Assembly (NCBI GenBank): GCA_021234155.1
Contig: JAJEKV010000031.1
Location: 5,966,748 to 6,030,747 of the forward strand
Source: Isoetes taiwanensis
Taxonomy: Eukaryota > Streptophyta > Lycopodiopsida > Isoetales > Isoetaceae
Length of the DNA: 64,000 nucleotides
Reading direction: 5' to 3'
Shown here: positions 22,308-33,773 of the stretch, one piece after another
Position numbering within the stretch: position 1 is the stretch's first letter
Layout: each line of letters starts with the position of its first letter
Notes under the pieces: generated by a model
Told to the model about the DNA's origin: nothing
The model's input: only the letters and a program-made list of their open reading frames with translations
The model's database searches: none
Translations under genes and position numbers: made by a program

Positions 22308-24689
22308 ATGGTCACAAATTTTCCGAAAAACCCTAAACATTTGGCTCTTCTTCACGCATTCGCGCACCTTCCAGCTTCTGATCGATCCGCCATTCTCCCT
22401 AAATTGATTTCCTACCAAAATCAGCCCTCTGATACCATCCTCTTTGGTAACTTTGATAATTTGCTGCACCCGCCTCCTGCTATGGATCCGATTTCCCACG
22501 ATGTTCCTCATTGGGACAATTTGTCTGCTGATCCTGATCATAGGGGTATTCTCCATCCCCTGAACCCTGCTACTCAAATTCCTATTCCATACGGTGTTGC
22601 AAGAGGTCACCCGGAGGTTCGCTCGGATGACGAACTAGATGAAAGACTCAAGCGTACAAGAATTCCATATCTAAAAGAGCGGAAAATGAAGATTTATCAC
22701 GGTATTTCCTTGAATCTACCTGTTGTGCATTCAAAAATAGATGATGCTCTTTCAAATTCTGCTGTAATCATCAAAGTTCAGAAATGTGGAATTAAGCTTG
22801 AAAAATTGTGGGCCTTTCTTCTCAGTCTTAATAAAGGGATCCTAATTCAGGCTATCTATTGGCTCAATTACCCCTACATTATGCTTGAATGTGGGAATTC
22901 CAGATCAGCAAATTTCTTTCTGAATTATGGACCTATGACCTATGATACTTCTCAATTGTCCTTTCTCAAATGGCATCCTAAGCTTGACATTGATCAAATG
23001 AATAATCTATGCATTGCCTCCACATCTCTTTTTGGTCTCAATCCTATTTATTGGGATGAAGAGTGCTTTAAACTTTTGTTCAATTCAGTTGGAACTTATA
23101 TATCTACTGAATATTCCCCTGCCAAACCTCCCAGAAGCTTTGTTCAGCTTGACCTTTCCAAGGATATCCCCCTTTCCATACCATTCATAGATGCCTTTGG
23201 TTTTGAATCTCAATTAAACCTTAGATGGTCTGGTTTGCCCTCAACATGTCAGAAATGCTTTCACAGGCATTTCTGGTACTCTGATTGCAAAACTTCAACA
23301 GAGGACCCTCAAATTGTCAGACTCCAACATGGGACACAGACTCAAGAAACTCAATCTCAAAACAAGGTTTACATTCAAAAGGATCCTGAGGAGAAGCAAG
23401 CAGATCAGCCTGATCTGATCACTTCTACAAAGGGAAATTCTAGTAAGGATACTCAATTCCAGAGGCTGCCAGAAAGTGACAGGTTCAAGTGGACTAAAGT
23501 AAATGGTAGTTATAAGAGAATTCAAAGGAATAAGGCAGCTAGAGATGAGGAAAGAGACAGAGAAAAAAGGTGTGAAACTGCACACACAAATAGTACAAAA
23601 TATAATATGCCTTTAACTATGGGTGAGCCTAAGCTGCTAGTTAAAGGGAATGTGATTGGGAAAGCTACCCAGGCTACGGACAAGTTAAATTTCACTCCGA
23701 GTGAAATAATTAAAGAGGCTAAAGGGAAAGCTCAATGCTCATATAATCTTATGGATTTCCCAATCAAAAATAATAGTAAGAGTGGGTCATTAGATATGAA
23801 ATCTCGGGACAAAGCAAAGTTCCAACTGAATTCAAGTCAGGTGAATTCACAACTGAAAATTTCCTTGCCAGCAAGATTGAAACAGCACAACAAATCAAAT
23901 GAGATAAAAAAGGATTCTCATCTAGCTAGCAGTTCAAGTCAAACCATTGAAGACTTGACTCAAGAGTTAGTACAGCAGCAAGACGACCTACAGATCAACA
24001 CTCCAAATCCTTTTCAGGTATTATCTGACCTTAATAGTAATCTAGATCTTGAATTAAATAAAAGTAAGGTATGTGCTTCTTCTCAGATTTGCCCCTCATC
24101 TGCACCCTTAAAAGAATCCTCAGCTATCCATAACCTTCTAGTTGATACAAACATTGTTGAATTGCCTTCCTTAATTGATTTGGACTTCCAAGTGGTAGCA
24201 AGTCCTTGCAACCCTTTGAATACATCCAACAAGTTTATTGAACAGATGGCCTCTCTGCAAAATCATACCTCACATTCTTCAGATACAAAAGAAGCAAGGA
24301 TGGATAATGACTCTGTGGCTGATCCTGAGATTGTTCCTGACACTCCTGAGGATATGCAAAACATGGAGCTTCAAGAGAAAGCAACATCCAGACAAGTTCT
24401 TAATTCTGCTCCTTTAAACAACTATAAAAATTCTATGTTTCATTTCTACCCAGGGGGTTGTTCTGATTATTCTGATAGTGAGGGATATGGGAGTGATAAG
24501 GAAAATTGGGACAAAGAAGAATTCTTAAATGAAAATCTTAGTACTGATCCTATGCAGGTGAAGTCCCAACCTATGAAAAAATCTGTCAGAAAAGATAGAA
24601 TAAAAAATGATGTGGTTTTATCTGGTTTCAATAAAACTCCAGCTCAGAATACTAGAAGTAAAAGAAAATCCAGGAAAGTCAGGCTCTAG
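22308..24689 (+). CDS. L1 ORF1: DUF4283-like nucleic-acid-binding protein
   Basis: A 793-residue ORF from ATG 22308; the frame is open 13 codons further upstream but without an ATG. Residues about 130-310 resemble the plant LINE DUF4283 domain, ending in a zinc-knuckle-like motif CQKCFHRHFWYSDC at 23247-23288 (Cys314, Cys317, His321, Cys327). The overall 14-residue span equals a CCHC_4 knuckle, but the His sits one position early (C-x2-C-x3-H-x5-C). The long C-terminal half is hydrophilic, rich in Ser, Lys, Asn and Gln, and ends in a basic KRKSRKVRL. ORF1 proteins package the L1 RNA with ORF2. No frameshift is seen. Confidence 0.85.
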   Translation: MVTNFPKNPKHLALLHAFAHLPASDRSAILPKLISYQNQPSDTILFGNFDNLLHPPPAMDPISHDVPHWDNLSADPDHRGILHPLNPATQIPIPYGVARGHPEVRSDDELDERLKRTRIPYLKERKMKIYHGISLNLPVVHSKIDDALSNSAVIIKVQKCGIKLEKLWAFLLSLNKGILIQAIYWLNYPYIMLECGNSRSANFFLNYGPMTYDTSQLSFLKWHPKLDIDQMNNLCIASTSLFGLNPIYWDEECFKLLFNSVGTYISTEYSPAKPPRSFVQLDLSKDIPLSIPFIDAFGFESQLNLRWSGLPSTCQKCFHRHFWYSDCKTSTEDPQIVRLQHGTQTQETQSQNKVYIQKDPEEKQADQPDLITSTKGNSSKDTQFQRLPESDRFKWTKVNGSYKRIQRNKAARDEERDREKRCETAHTNSTKYNMPLTMGEPKLLVKGNVIGKATQATDKLNFTPSEIIKEAKGKAQCSYNLMDFPIKNNSKSGSLDMKSRDKAKFQLNSSQVNSQLKISLPARLKQHNKSNEIKKDSHLASSSSQTIEDLTQELVQQQDDLQINTPNPFQVLSDLNSNLDLELNKSKVCASSQICPSSAPLKESSAIHNLLVDTNIVELPSLIDLDFQVVASPCNPLNTSNKFIEQMASLQNHTSHSSDTKEARMDNDSVADPEIVPDTPEDMQNMELQEKATSRQVLNSAPLNNYKNSMFHFYPGGCSDYSDSEGYGSDKENWDKEEFLNENLSTDPMQVKSQPMKKSVRKDRIKNDVVLSGFNKTPAQNTRSKRKSRKVRL

Positions 24690-24727
24690 ATCCTTCCTTC
24701 TTATTATCTCTCTCTTCTCTCTTTGAT

Positions 24728-27700
24728 ATGAAGATTCTTTCTTGGAATCTCAGGGGAATTAAAGGCCCTCTAAAAAGGAGAAGAGCCATTGCTCAAATTA
24801 GGCAATATAATGCAGACATCATTATCCTTCAAGAATTAAAACCTCCCTCCTTTGAATGTAGTAACTTAGGGGAGTGGATTTATCCTAATTCTACCTCTAT
24901 TTGGATCAGCTCATCTGGAGCAAGTGGTGGAATGGCCATTATCTGGAAGAAAGATATCAATCACTCTTCCTTTTATAACAGTCCATCAAGAGCCTGGCAA
25001 GCCATGATTTGCTCGGTTTCTAACTCCAGATTTGACATTATCAATGTCTATGCTCCTACCTCACCCAAAGATAGAGAACCAATTGGGCTGAAATGAATTC
25101 CTGGCTGAATTCTCAACCTCTTGATAATTGGATTATTGCTGGTGACTTCAACAATACTCCATCTTGGGATCTTAAGCTGGGAAATAAAATAAATATGTCC
25201 AGAATTGAAAGGGAGAATTGGGATACTCTTATTGATGATAATAATCTGATCTATATCCCCTCCTCTACTGCCACCTACACTTGGTCAAATAAGCAAAAGG
25301 ATAAAGCAAGAGTTTTCTGCACCCTGGACAGATTTTATGTCTCCAATCCTTCTGCATCCTTCTGGGACAACAGCTTTGTTACAAGTGATGAAGGAACTTC
25401 CATTTCTGATCATCAGCCCCAGTTCCTTCATACCTCTCATGTCATCAACATTAAAAGAGAAGGGAGCACGCCTTACAAGTTCAATTCCTCTCTGCTGGAG
25501 AATGAGAAATTTTGCTCTCAATTCAGATCCTTTTATGAGACTCTCTCCAATAATTCAAATGTGGTTGATGGTAATCAATTGCCCTCTATGAAAGGTTTTT
25601 ACTCTAAGATCAAACAAATCAAAGGCTGGATTAAAAACTGGTCTAAAATTGTCAAGGAGGAGAGAAGTAAGGAAAAAAACCAGCTCTTAGTGTATATGAA
25701 GGATATTAGGTCTCTTCTTCAGAATGATCCTTCTAATTATAATCTTCATGTAGGTGAGGAGATTTTAGAAAGAAGAATTAAGAATATTGAGGAGATGGAA
25801 GCTAAGGGCTCAGCTATTAGATGCAAAATTAAGTATACTAATGAAATGGACTCTGGCTCCTCAAAATTCTTCTTCAGAGTTGCCAAGAGTAGGGTTCTTA
25901 GAAACTCCATTGCTGAGACTACTGATGATCAGGATAACAATTATAGTACTCATCCTGAAATTGCAAATTTCTTCAAGAGCAGATATATGGATATCTTTAG
26001 TGACAAGCCAATTGACCCCAACATGGCCTCAGAAGCCAATGAGTTTATTTCCATTGTGGATTCTATTCTTCCTGAGCCAAGGGAAATCATGGATGATGCT
26101 ATCATTGCCATTCCATCTCACAATGAGATTTATGAGATTCTAAATTCCTTCAGCAAAGGCAAATCTCCTGGGCCAGATGGCCTTCCTGCTGAATTTTACA
26201 TCAAGTTCTGGGATATACTCAAAACTGATGTTATCTCCCTTGTCCATGCCTTCTGGAATGATAATCATTTGCATCCTTCAATTTCCAGTGGCTTTATCTC
26301 TCTGATTCCTAAAGTTGATCATCTTTCCAAGTTTCAGGACTGGAGACCCATCTCTCTCACCAACACCACTTATAAGCTCTGTGCTAAGATCATTGCTCTG
26401 AGAATCAAACGCTTCCTTCAAAGGAATATTAGCCAAAACCAATCAGCCTTCCTTCCAAATAGATATATCTTGGATAATTATGTGGCAGCTATGGAAGGTC
26501 TGCACTGGAACAAAATCTCGAATCAAAATTGTATTCTTCTCAAGCTGGATTTTAAAAGAGCCTTTGATTCTGTGAGGTGGGATTTCTTGGATTTTGCCAT
26601 GTCTAAATTGGGCTTTCATCCCAAACTCATGAATCTTATACATGGTTTAAACTCGAGGTCCAATTCTGCAGTTCTAATCAATGGGGTCCCTTCTGGCTTC
26701 TTTCCTCTCTCTTGTGGAGTTAGACAAGGATGTCCTCTAGCTCCTTATCTTTTTCTTGTGGCTGCTGAACTTTTAACCAAGGTCACTCTTCATTATCAGA
26801 ATACTGCTCAGTTGAAAGGTTTAAAACTTCCAAATTCTGATGATAGTATTTCCATTCTTCAATATGCTGATGATACCTTTTCCTTCCTAGATGCTGATCT
26901 TCAAAATATCAATCTTTTTCTTAAGATTTTAAGACAATTTTCTGCTGCCTCTGGTATTCATTTGAATTTGTGTAAAAGTATGATCATTGGTGACCTCAAT
27001 ACTCCAGTTCTAGCTGGTATCAATGTCCTTCCTACTAATCAGGCAACCAAATTACTGGGATTGCCAATAGCTTTGAATCATAGCATCAAAGGCCTCTGGG
27101 ATCCTATTATTTCGAGAATCAAAAAGAAGTTGAACAATTATGGGAATTATCTTTCTCTTGCAGGTAGATCTATCATTGCTAATACTGTTCTTGCCAGTTC
27201 TCATGTCTACTTTTCCACAGCTCTAGTAGCTCCCAAATATGTTTATTTGGAGCTTGAGAAGATAATTAGGAATTTCATCTGGAAGGGAAGTCATCTGGTT
27301 AATTGGAACTCCATATGTAAGCCTAAAGTCTCTGGAGGTTTAGGTTGCAAGAATCTTTTTATCCAAGCTCAATCTCTTGCTGGCAAGCTCATTTGGAAAG
27401 CAATTCATGGGAATCAATCTCCTGCTTATATCTTTATCAGGTATTGGATATCTCTAAGTCACCCTTGTGGTCATCCCTCAATCCATCATCTGCTTCCTCA
27501 TTCTGCTTTCAATCAACTGAAACCAGGTCCCAGCATTTCCCCTCTTATGCACAATCTCATCAAGGCTTGGAATGCTATCTCTCCTAATTTTCATTTCATT
27601 AAAAGAGAAGAGCTACATTCTGATGTTCCAATCTTCTGGAACCCAATCATGACTGAGCAAAATTCTCCTGTTCTTGCTATCAAGCATCCCAGGATTTATA

Positions 27701-28542
27701 AGAAATGGCATGAGGCTGGTTTTGTCTATATCATAGACATGTTTGTATGTGGTAGAATCATTTCTTGGACTAGATTGAAAGGTATTATTAGAGGCACCTC
27801 TTCTGATAAGAAAATTTATTCTTTCATCAAACCCTTCCTCTCAAACTTATCTGTTAACTCTGGCAAAAGTGACTGGAGGGTAAATGAAAAAGGGGATTAC
27901 AAAGTGAAAAATGTTTACAATGCCATGACTTCCAACATCGAGGGGTGTAAAGCTATGCTGAAATGGTCTATTATTTATGATCAGCTTAAAAAATTATTTC
28001 ATAATGTTTGGCATTCTTATTGTCCTCCAAAAGTCTCTTATTTCATTTGGCTCATTGCTAATGGCAGTTTAAACAATCTGGTCTCCATGTCCAGAAGAAC
28101 CCCTAATATTTCTGCTAATTGCCCTTTAGCTTGTAATAGGCCTGAGGACATGTGCCATATTTTCTTCTGTAGCACCCTAAATGGTTTCTGGTATTGGTTC
28201 TCAGACAAATTTGGGATTGATATTAATGAGGATCTTATGTCCCTAATGAATCATGATAATAAATTTGTCAATACAGTTATTAATATTGCCCTTTGGAACA
28301 TTTGGAAAGCAAGGAATCGGGTGTTATATGGTAAAAAGAATGTGTCCATCTTCTGGATAAAATTGCACTTTCAGTTTGATTTTGAGACTATTGCTACAGC
28401 ACATAAAAAGAAATTTGGTGCTAATTTTGACAGGAAATGGGAAGACTATGGTTTGTATAGGGGTCACTATGATTTGTTTGCTTCCAATCTAAATGTTGTG
28501 GACTCTAACTTATTTCTTTCTGATGATCCTAGAGTATCTTAA
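24728..28542 (+). pseudogene. L1 ORF2: endonuclease-reverse transcriptase with one frameshift
   Basis: ORF2 starts 38 bases after ORF1. Residues 1-120 (MKILSWNLRGIKGP, IILQELK, NVYAPTSPKDR) are the first half of the endonuclease; a single-base shift near 25070-25090 moves the rest to another frame that stays open for 1149 codons. There follow GDFNNTP, LDRFYVSN and ISDHQPQF (end of the endonuclease), then RT blocks GKSPGPDGLPAEFY, DWRPISLTNTTYKL, LLKLDFKRAFDSVRW, GVRQGCPLAPYLF and LQYADDTFSFL (YADD at 26863-26874). LSLAGRSIIANTVL and a zf-RVT-type end, PPKVSYFIWLIANG with CPLACNRPEDMCHIFFC, complete it. Total length of about 1270 residues is normal for plant L1. One shift separates this from an intact ORF; it could also be a sequencing error. 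Confidence 0.92.
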
Positions 28543-29380
28543 TTTCTTACGAGGAGAAGGAAGCAATAAATTTGATACCAGCAACTCACCTTTCAGTCAG
28601 AGATCTCGGGATCAAGTCATGAAAAATGACATTGCCACTTCAATGGAGTCATTCCTGATGAAAAGAGGACGTATGAGGTACAAGAAGGAAAGTGAAGATT
28701 TGTGGGCAAGTATATTTTGCAGGGAGGTCATCCAAATCCATCTCTTGTGGAAATTCCTGTCATCCAATAACCGAATTCTCACAGAAGCTCAGCTCTCAAG
28801 ATATAGAACATTGTACTACAGCCATAAGTTACTGGCTGATCTATATGGATCACTGCTAATTCTTCTGGAGGACAGGGATATGTTTTGACTCTGTTACTAC
28901 AATAATTGGCCCCTTGATCAATACTTCTTTGGCTCCACAGATGCCTTTAATGCCTATTTCAACTCTTACTTTTCAGATCATTGCTGAAATTCCTGTCCAT
29001 TTGGCCTTCAAACCAAGAAGCATATACTGGCTTTTATTTAATTTAGTTCTGGTTTACTCTTTTGGTGGATTACATTTTTGGCAGGTTCATAATCTTTCGA
29101 GAATCCTCAACAATATTCTTCTGCTCGTTGGAATCGGTTCAGTTCCGGAAAAGCGACTTACTATTTACCTACTTCCATTTCATTCTCCTACGGGTGACTG
29201 CTGATCGATCTTCTTCCTAAAGTGCAGACTTCATTTTACACTCTGTTTACACTCTGTTATCAATTGCTGGATTTGACTATAATTTTGATATGCTTCTCCT
29301 AAAAGCATACCTTTGCTATGTATTTTGAGATTTCATAATTAATGATAAAACCAACTCTTACTTTCAAAAAAAAAAAAAAA
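28543..29380 (+). other. L1 3' untranslated region and poly(A) tail
   Basis: About 820 bases without conserved coding sequence, then 15 A residues (29366-29380). The ORFs at 28493-28888 and 28914-29204 fall here and show no motif. Confidence 0.8.
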
Positions 29381-29393
29381 TCGCAAGGATATT
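29381..29393 (+). repeat. Right 13-bp target-site duplication of the L1
   Basis: Exact copy of 21518-21530, directly abutting the poly(A) tail. The outer LINE frame continues immediately after it (RTWVKEH). Confidence 0.9.
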
Positions 29394-29903
29394 CGAACAT
29401 GGGTGAAAGAGCATGTCATTATGAAAAACTGGAGAGTTCCAGAGGTTAAGAAGGATTTCTATAGACGGTGTATTAATCCAAAACTCCAGGAGGCTAAGTA
29501 CCTTCGAGAAAGTATGTCTCTGAAGCTTAGACACTCAATTAGCAGAATGAGACTCAGCTCACATAGACTTGGAGTAGAAGTTGGTAGATGGAGTGAAATC
29601 CCGCATGAAATGAGGCATTGCAAAGCATGTAATATGCAAGAAGTGGAAGATGAACAACATGTGCTCTTGATATGCCCTGCGTATCTGGAGATTCGAAACA
29701 GGTATAATATTTTAGCATCAACTTTGTTGGAGTTTTTTTATTTAGATGGCAAACGCATAGGAAAATTCATAAAAGATGTCCTGGATCGGAGGGAACAACT
29801 TGGTCATAATTCAATAAGAGAGGAGTTGGGAGAAGAGGCTAATGCATTACTATCTGAAGATGCATTAGATGATATTTTCTATAACGTTGATTGTATTTGT
29901 TGA
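29394..29903 (+). pseudogene. Outer LINE: C-terminal domain with Cys/His motif
   Basis: The outer LINE ORF resumes here and stays open to a TGA at 29901-29903. It carries YRRCINPKLQEAKYLRES, SSHRLGVEVGRW and the zinc-binding-like CKACNMQEVEDEQHVLLIC (29619-29675; C-x2-C-x9-H-x4-C). The same motif with the same spacing is in the relic at 6298-6354, so it is a family feature. It probably helps bind element RNA or target DNA, by analogy with other LINEs that end in a Cys/His motif. Confidence 0.8.
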
Positions 29904-29965
29904 ACTTCTCATAGACCTGGTGGTCTGCAGACGTGATTAATAAACATTTCATTTCATTTCATTTC
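29904..29965 (+). mobile_element. Outer LINE 3' end with (ATTTC)n tail
   Basis: The short 3' UTR carries CATAG.CC..GGTCT and ends ATTAATAAAC then CATTT repeats. It aligns with the terminal signatures at 54-123, 5943-6018 (minus) and 45399-45460. Pentanucleotide tails instead of poly(A) separate this family from plant L1. Confidence 0.75.
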
Positions 29966-31677
29966 TCTCTCCCCCTTCCTTTTTTTAAGGCTTTGGAAAG
30001 GTATCTTCAATAGCTTTCTTATGATGTATGATGTGGCCATGATTGGTTAAGTTTTCTGAGTCCAAACAACATTTTCTAATTCAATAAGGTTTAAAGCTTG
30101 CACTCTATCATGGCCATCATAAGAAGAAATAGTAATAAGGTACACCATCCAATAGAAGAGAATAAAAAGAGGGACACAAGTCGTGCGCATTTTCGAGGTT
30201 TTCAAATGAGGCATAATTCTCTCTTGATAAAAGATTCTCAATAATGGACCCAGTAGCCTGGCACTCCGTAAGTGGTGGGTGTTCTGCCGTCTAAACTATT
30301 TGATTCTCAGAGATCATTGTTGGATGAGAATAATAGACCTGATATTGCAGGAATCTTTAGTCCTCAATAGCAAGTGCCAAAGATCAGGTCTGACACATTT
30401 ACTTTGCAAGATTGGAAGGCTCGCCAAAGTGCTCTAAACCTGCAAGTTCAATGTTTTTCGCCTACCTTTCGTGATCAGGTACAAACTATTCATTCTGAGG
30501 GAGAGATGACAGCCACATATATGACCATATCTATTGTGAAATGAACACAATGGTTACAGTTAATAAAGGCTTTGATCCCAGACACTGATGGCCTATATGT
30601 GGGAACAAATGCTGCTTCAGTATAGACATTAGAGTTAGAGGTACCGTTACAGTAGAAGCGTCATGTGGAGGAGAGAGCGGAGACATTGGAAAGGGAACAT
30701 GTAAAGGTGGGAGTACAGACATCTCCACATCCACAAGGCACCGAAAAAATTAACTATAACAAATTATCACTACAAAACTATTATGATAAAGGTTCTTATC
30801 AAGATGTCTGGTACCATTTTGACATGCCATGGTGGTAAATTATGTAGTTTGCAATGTTGAGAGTAAGAAAGACATGTTCAACAGTTCTTTTATGTATGTG
30901 AATGGTTTTGGGAGTGGTTTTAACTTGAAATACTTCAATCTTTCTATGCATAGTTTAACAAGGTCTCTTCCTTTACATTTTTGTGGCCACATAGTCCTTT
31001 TCATATGAGAGGCTTGCTTTTTCTCTAACGTCAAAAAACACCTAGGGTTTGCAAAACCATGTTCAATCTTTCATGTTTTTTTTCTCCAACGTAATCAACT
31101 TCTCTTTGTTTTGAGGTTCTTAGCATATTTACTTGCTCTTGGATTTGCCTGAGGGGTGCACCGAATGTAAGACACATATGGCGTATGCGTGCACAGGATC
31201 AAGAGAATTACCCCTTAAATAGAATTTTTCTTAAAACAATTCCCTCAAAATTATGTACCTAATTTATATGGAATTCAAGCAAAAAGAACGCCTTCCCATA
31301 CTTATACGGTACGGTTTGGGCAAAAAAAAAAACCCCTCCCTTACACTCACATGGTTTCTACGGTTTTTTCTGCAGGCATCCCTTGGATGAATTTGCAATG
31401 ATAGGCAGTCAATAGTTTTGTAATCATGGTTCAATTTCATGAGTTCTGATGTTGTCGTATCATTGTTTCGTTGTGGTATATGTCTCCATGGCTCTTTGAT
31501 GAACATCAATTGTAGGTGTAGCCTTGATGTGTTAGCTCTATAACTATTTTACGCTACTATAGTGGGTTCCACACACATTCTTTGAATTTATTGATGTCCC
31601 TTTTCCTTATGATTTCATCACAATCTTTGCATCTTCACTTGTATTTGACTTCTTGGTAACTAAAGTTTGGCGTCCTT
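29966..31677. other. No gene recognised
   Basis: Small ORFs at 30047-30241, 30531-30734, 30840-31034 and 31264-31509 (all minus) lack motifs. The sequence is A/T-rich and otherwise featureless. Confidence 0.4.
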
Positions 31678-32265
<588 letters not shown>

Positions 32266-32568
32266 TTAATTGTTGAGAGGATTCGGAGTGCTTCGAACAT
32301 AATGCAAGTTCGCTTCTTCTTCTTCCCCCTGTAAAGTTGAAGCTTTTGAGCTTGGATGCACCCCAAAAGTTTGTTCATCATCAATGTAATGGTTTGGGGA
32401 AGACTTCGTTAACCTCCTATAATCTCTGATATCCAACAGCTTTCTATTAGTAAAACTCCCAAGAACACCTCTCTCCAACTCTGAAGGTTGCACCATGTTT
32501 AACAACTGAATCATGAGATAAAGAGAGATGAATGAGAATACCAAAAATAGTAGCTTCGCATACTTCAT
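32266..32568 (-). CDS. Small secreted CLE/TDIF-like peptide precursor
   Basis: A 100-residue intronless ORF. Residues 1-23 (MKYAKLLFLVFSFISLYLM and on) form a clear signal peptide. The middle is hydrophilic and variable, with basic clusters NRKLL and RDYRRLTK and an acidic EEEE before the end. The last 12 residues, immediately before the TAA, read HYVRSTPNPLNN. CLE peptides have this architecture. The closest canonical 12-mer is the TDIF type, HEVPSGPNPISN: identical at positions 1, 3, 5, 7, 8, 9 and 12 and conservative at 10. Differences are Pro4 to Arg and Gly6 to Thr, both usually conserved. TDIF-type peptides signal through a leucine-rich repeat receptor kinase to control vascular stem cells. 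Activity of this variant is uncertain: it may be a divergent CLE peptide or a decaying copy. The position of the motif at the exact C-terminus makes chance unlikely. Confidence 0.6.
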   Translation of the reverse strand: MKYAKLLFLVFSFISLYLMIQLLNMVQPSELERGVLGSFTNRKLLDIRDYRRLTKSSPNHYIDDEQTFGVHPSSKASTLQGEEEEANLHYVRSTPNPLNN

Positions 32569-33773
32569 GTCTGAGCCTGTTTATGTGCTTTCTAGATCCA
32601 ACGATATGTATCAGAGACGATGTGGGACAATGCATGCCTCGATAATGTGTGACTGACACGCCTTGCACTATCATTGTCGACCAGACCATAGCACGATTTC
32701 CCACTCTCATCTTGTGTTCTGAAATTTATTTGAAGTATTACTATTGAAACACCAACTGCAGGACATTGATATTTGACATATGTCATGTCTTATAATCAAT
32801 GCATGCATAGATGGCATGCTAGGATGACGTACCTTGCATCTTCTATAGCATGCCTTCTACCCTTATTGTGTCTGGTGCCCAACTCAACTATAAATTAACT
32901 GTTGGAAGTCTAACCACATGACAAGTATTCGATATACATCAGAGTTTGTCTACAGTTGAGAAGTACTTATGAAATCAAGCTTTACTGCTCTTGTTCTTTA
33001 TTGGTGATGGATTCCCGAGCATTGATAGGATTTGCATTTGGGTTGACTTTATTGCCATCATACTTATTTTTTTCTCACAATTTCATGCCTTGATGGGATG
33101 TGTCCATAAACATTTCATAAAATACGCAAACTTCTAAAGACAAATTTGCTAAAATCTATGGATGGTTATGATATTATATAACTCTATCATGTAACTTTCT
33201 CTAGATCATTTTGTTTCTTTTCCGATTAAGCCTTCTTCATTTGTTGAGACCTTTTAGATTTTGCTGCACTACATGGCACTTTAAGTTCATCTTTAACCTT
33301 CTTTACCAATGATCTTTTCAAATGCCTACAAAAGAAAAGAAGAAGAGCACAAATGACTAGATCGATGTCTTACATTTATCTTAATTTCTAGATATCCCAT
33401 ATCTCACGCACAAAAGTTGATTTTTTGCGTAACCTTTCGCTATTAAAATACATTATGCCTTCCAAAACAAAAAAGATTACATCATTTAGGTCAACTTTTC
33501 CATTTGAATATTGCTTAATGCTTAACTAGGTCAAGGTAAATGTTGATAATTAGTAAAAGCAAAGTTGCTACACTCATATTGGCAAATTTAGTTTGCAAAG
33601 ACTTTATAATGTTTTTTATTATTGATGACCACTTTTACTTTGTTTAGAAAAGAATATTATCAACATCAATTCACAAATTATTTTTAAAAAAAGCCATATA
33701 CAATTGTGGCTAAATTCAATGATCAATATGGATATAATATCATGAATGAATTACAAAAATGAATAATTTAGTA
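32569..33773. other. Spacer between two minus-strand genes
   Basis: Contains the upstream region of the CLE-like gene (from 32569) and the downstream region of the aspartic protease (to 33773). No clear TATA box could be assigned to the peptide gene. Overlapping minus-strand ORFs at 32447-32786 have no support. Confidence 0.35.

Larger units (their letters stand above)
21531..29380 (+). mobile_element. Nearly intact L1-type LINE, about 7.85 kb
   Basis: The element has a ~780-base 5' leader, ORF1 (22308-24689), ORF2 (24728-28542), a ~820-base 3' UTR and a 15-A tail (29366-29380), all bounded by a perfect 13-bp target-site duplication. Both ORFs are long and open except for one frameshift in ORF2. 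The perfect TSD, short clean tail and intact ORF1 argue that this copy inserted recently. Insertion into another LINE spared host genes. Length and ORF order match full-length plant L1 elements. Confidence 0.92.
18795..29965 (+). mobile_element. Composite: dead non-L1 LINE split by a younger L1
   Basis: The outer LINE runs from about 18795 to 21530 and resumes at 29394, ending at about 29965 with an (ATTTC)n tail. The inner L1 occupies 21531-29380. The duplicated target TCGCAAGGATATT is present at 21518-21530 and 29381-29393. The outer reading frame continues across the gap when the insert is ignored, proving the order of events. The 5' end of the outer element is missing or unrecognisable. 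Confidence 0.9.

Noticed and set aside
28493-29204. ORFs after L1 ORF2
   Set aside because: They lie in the L1 3' UTR and show no conserved motif.
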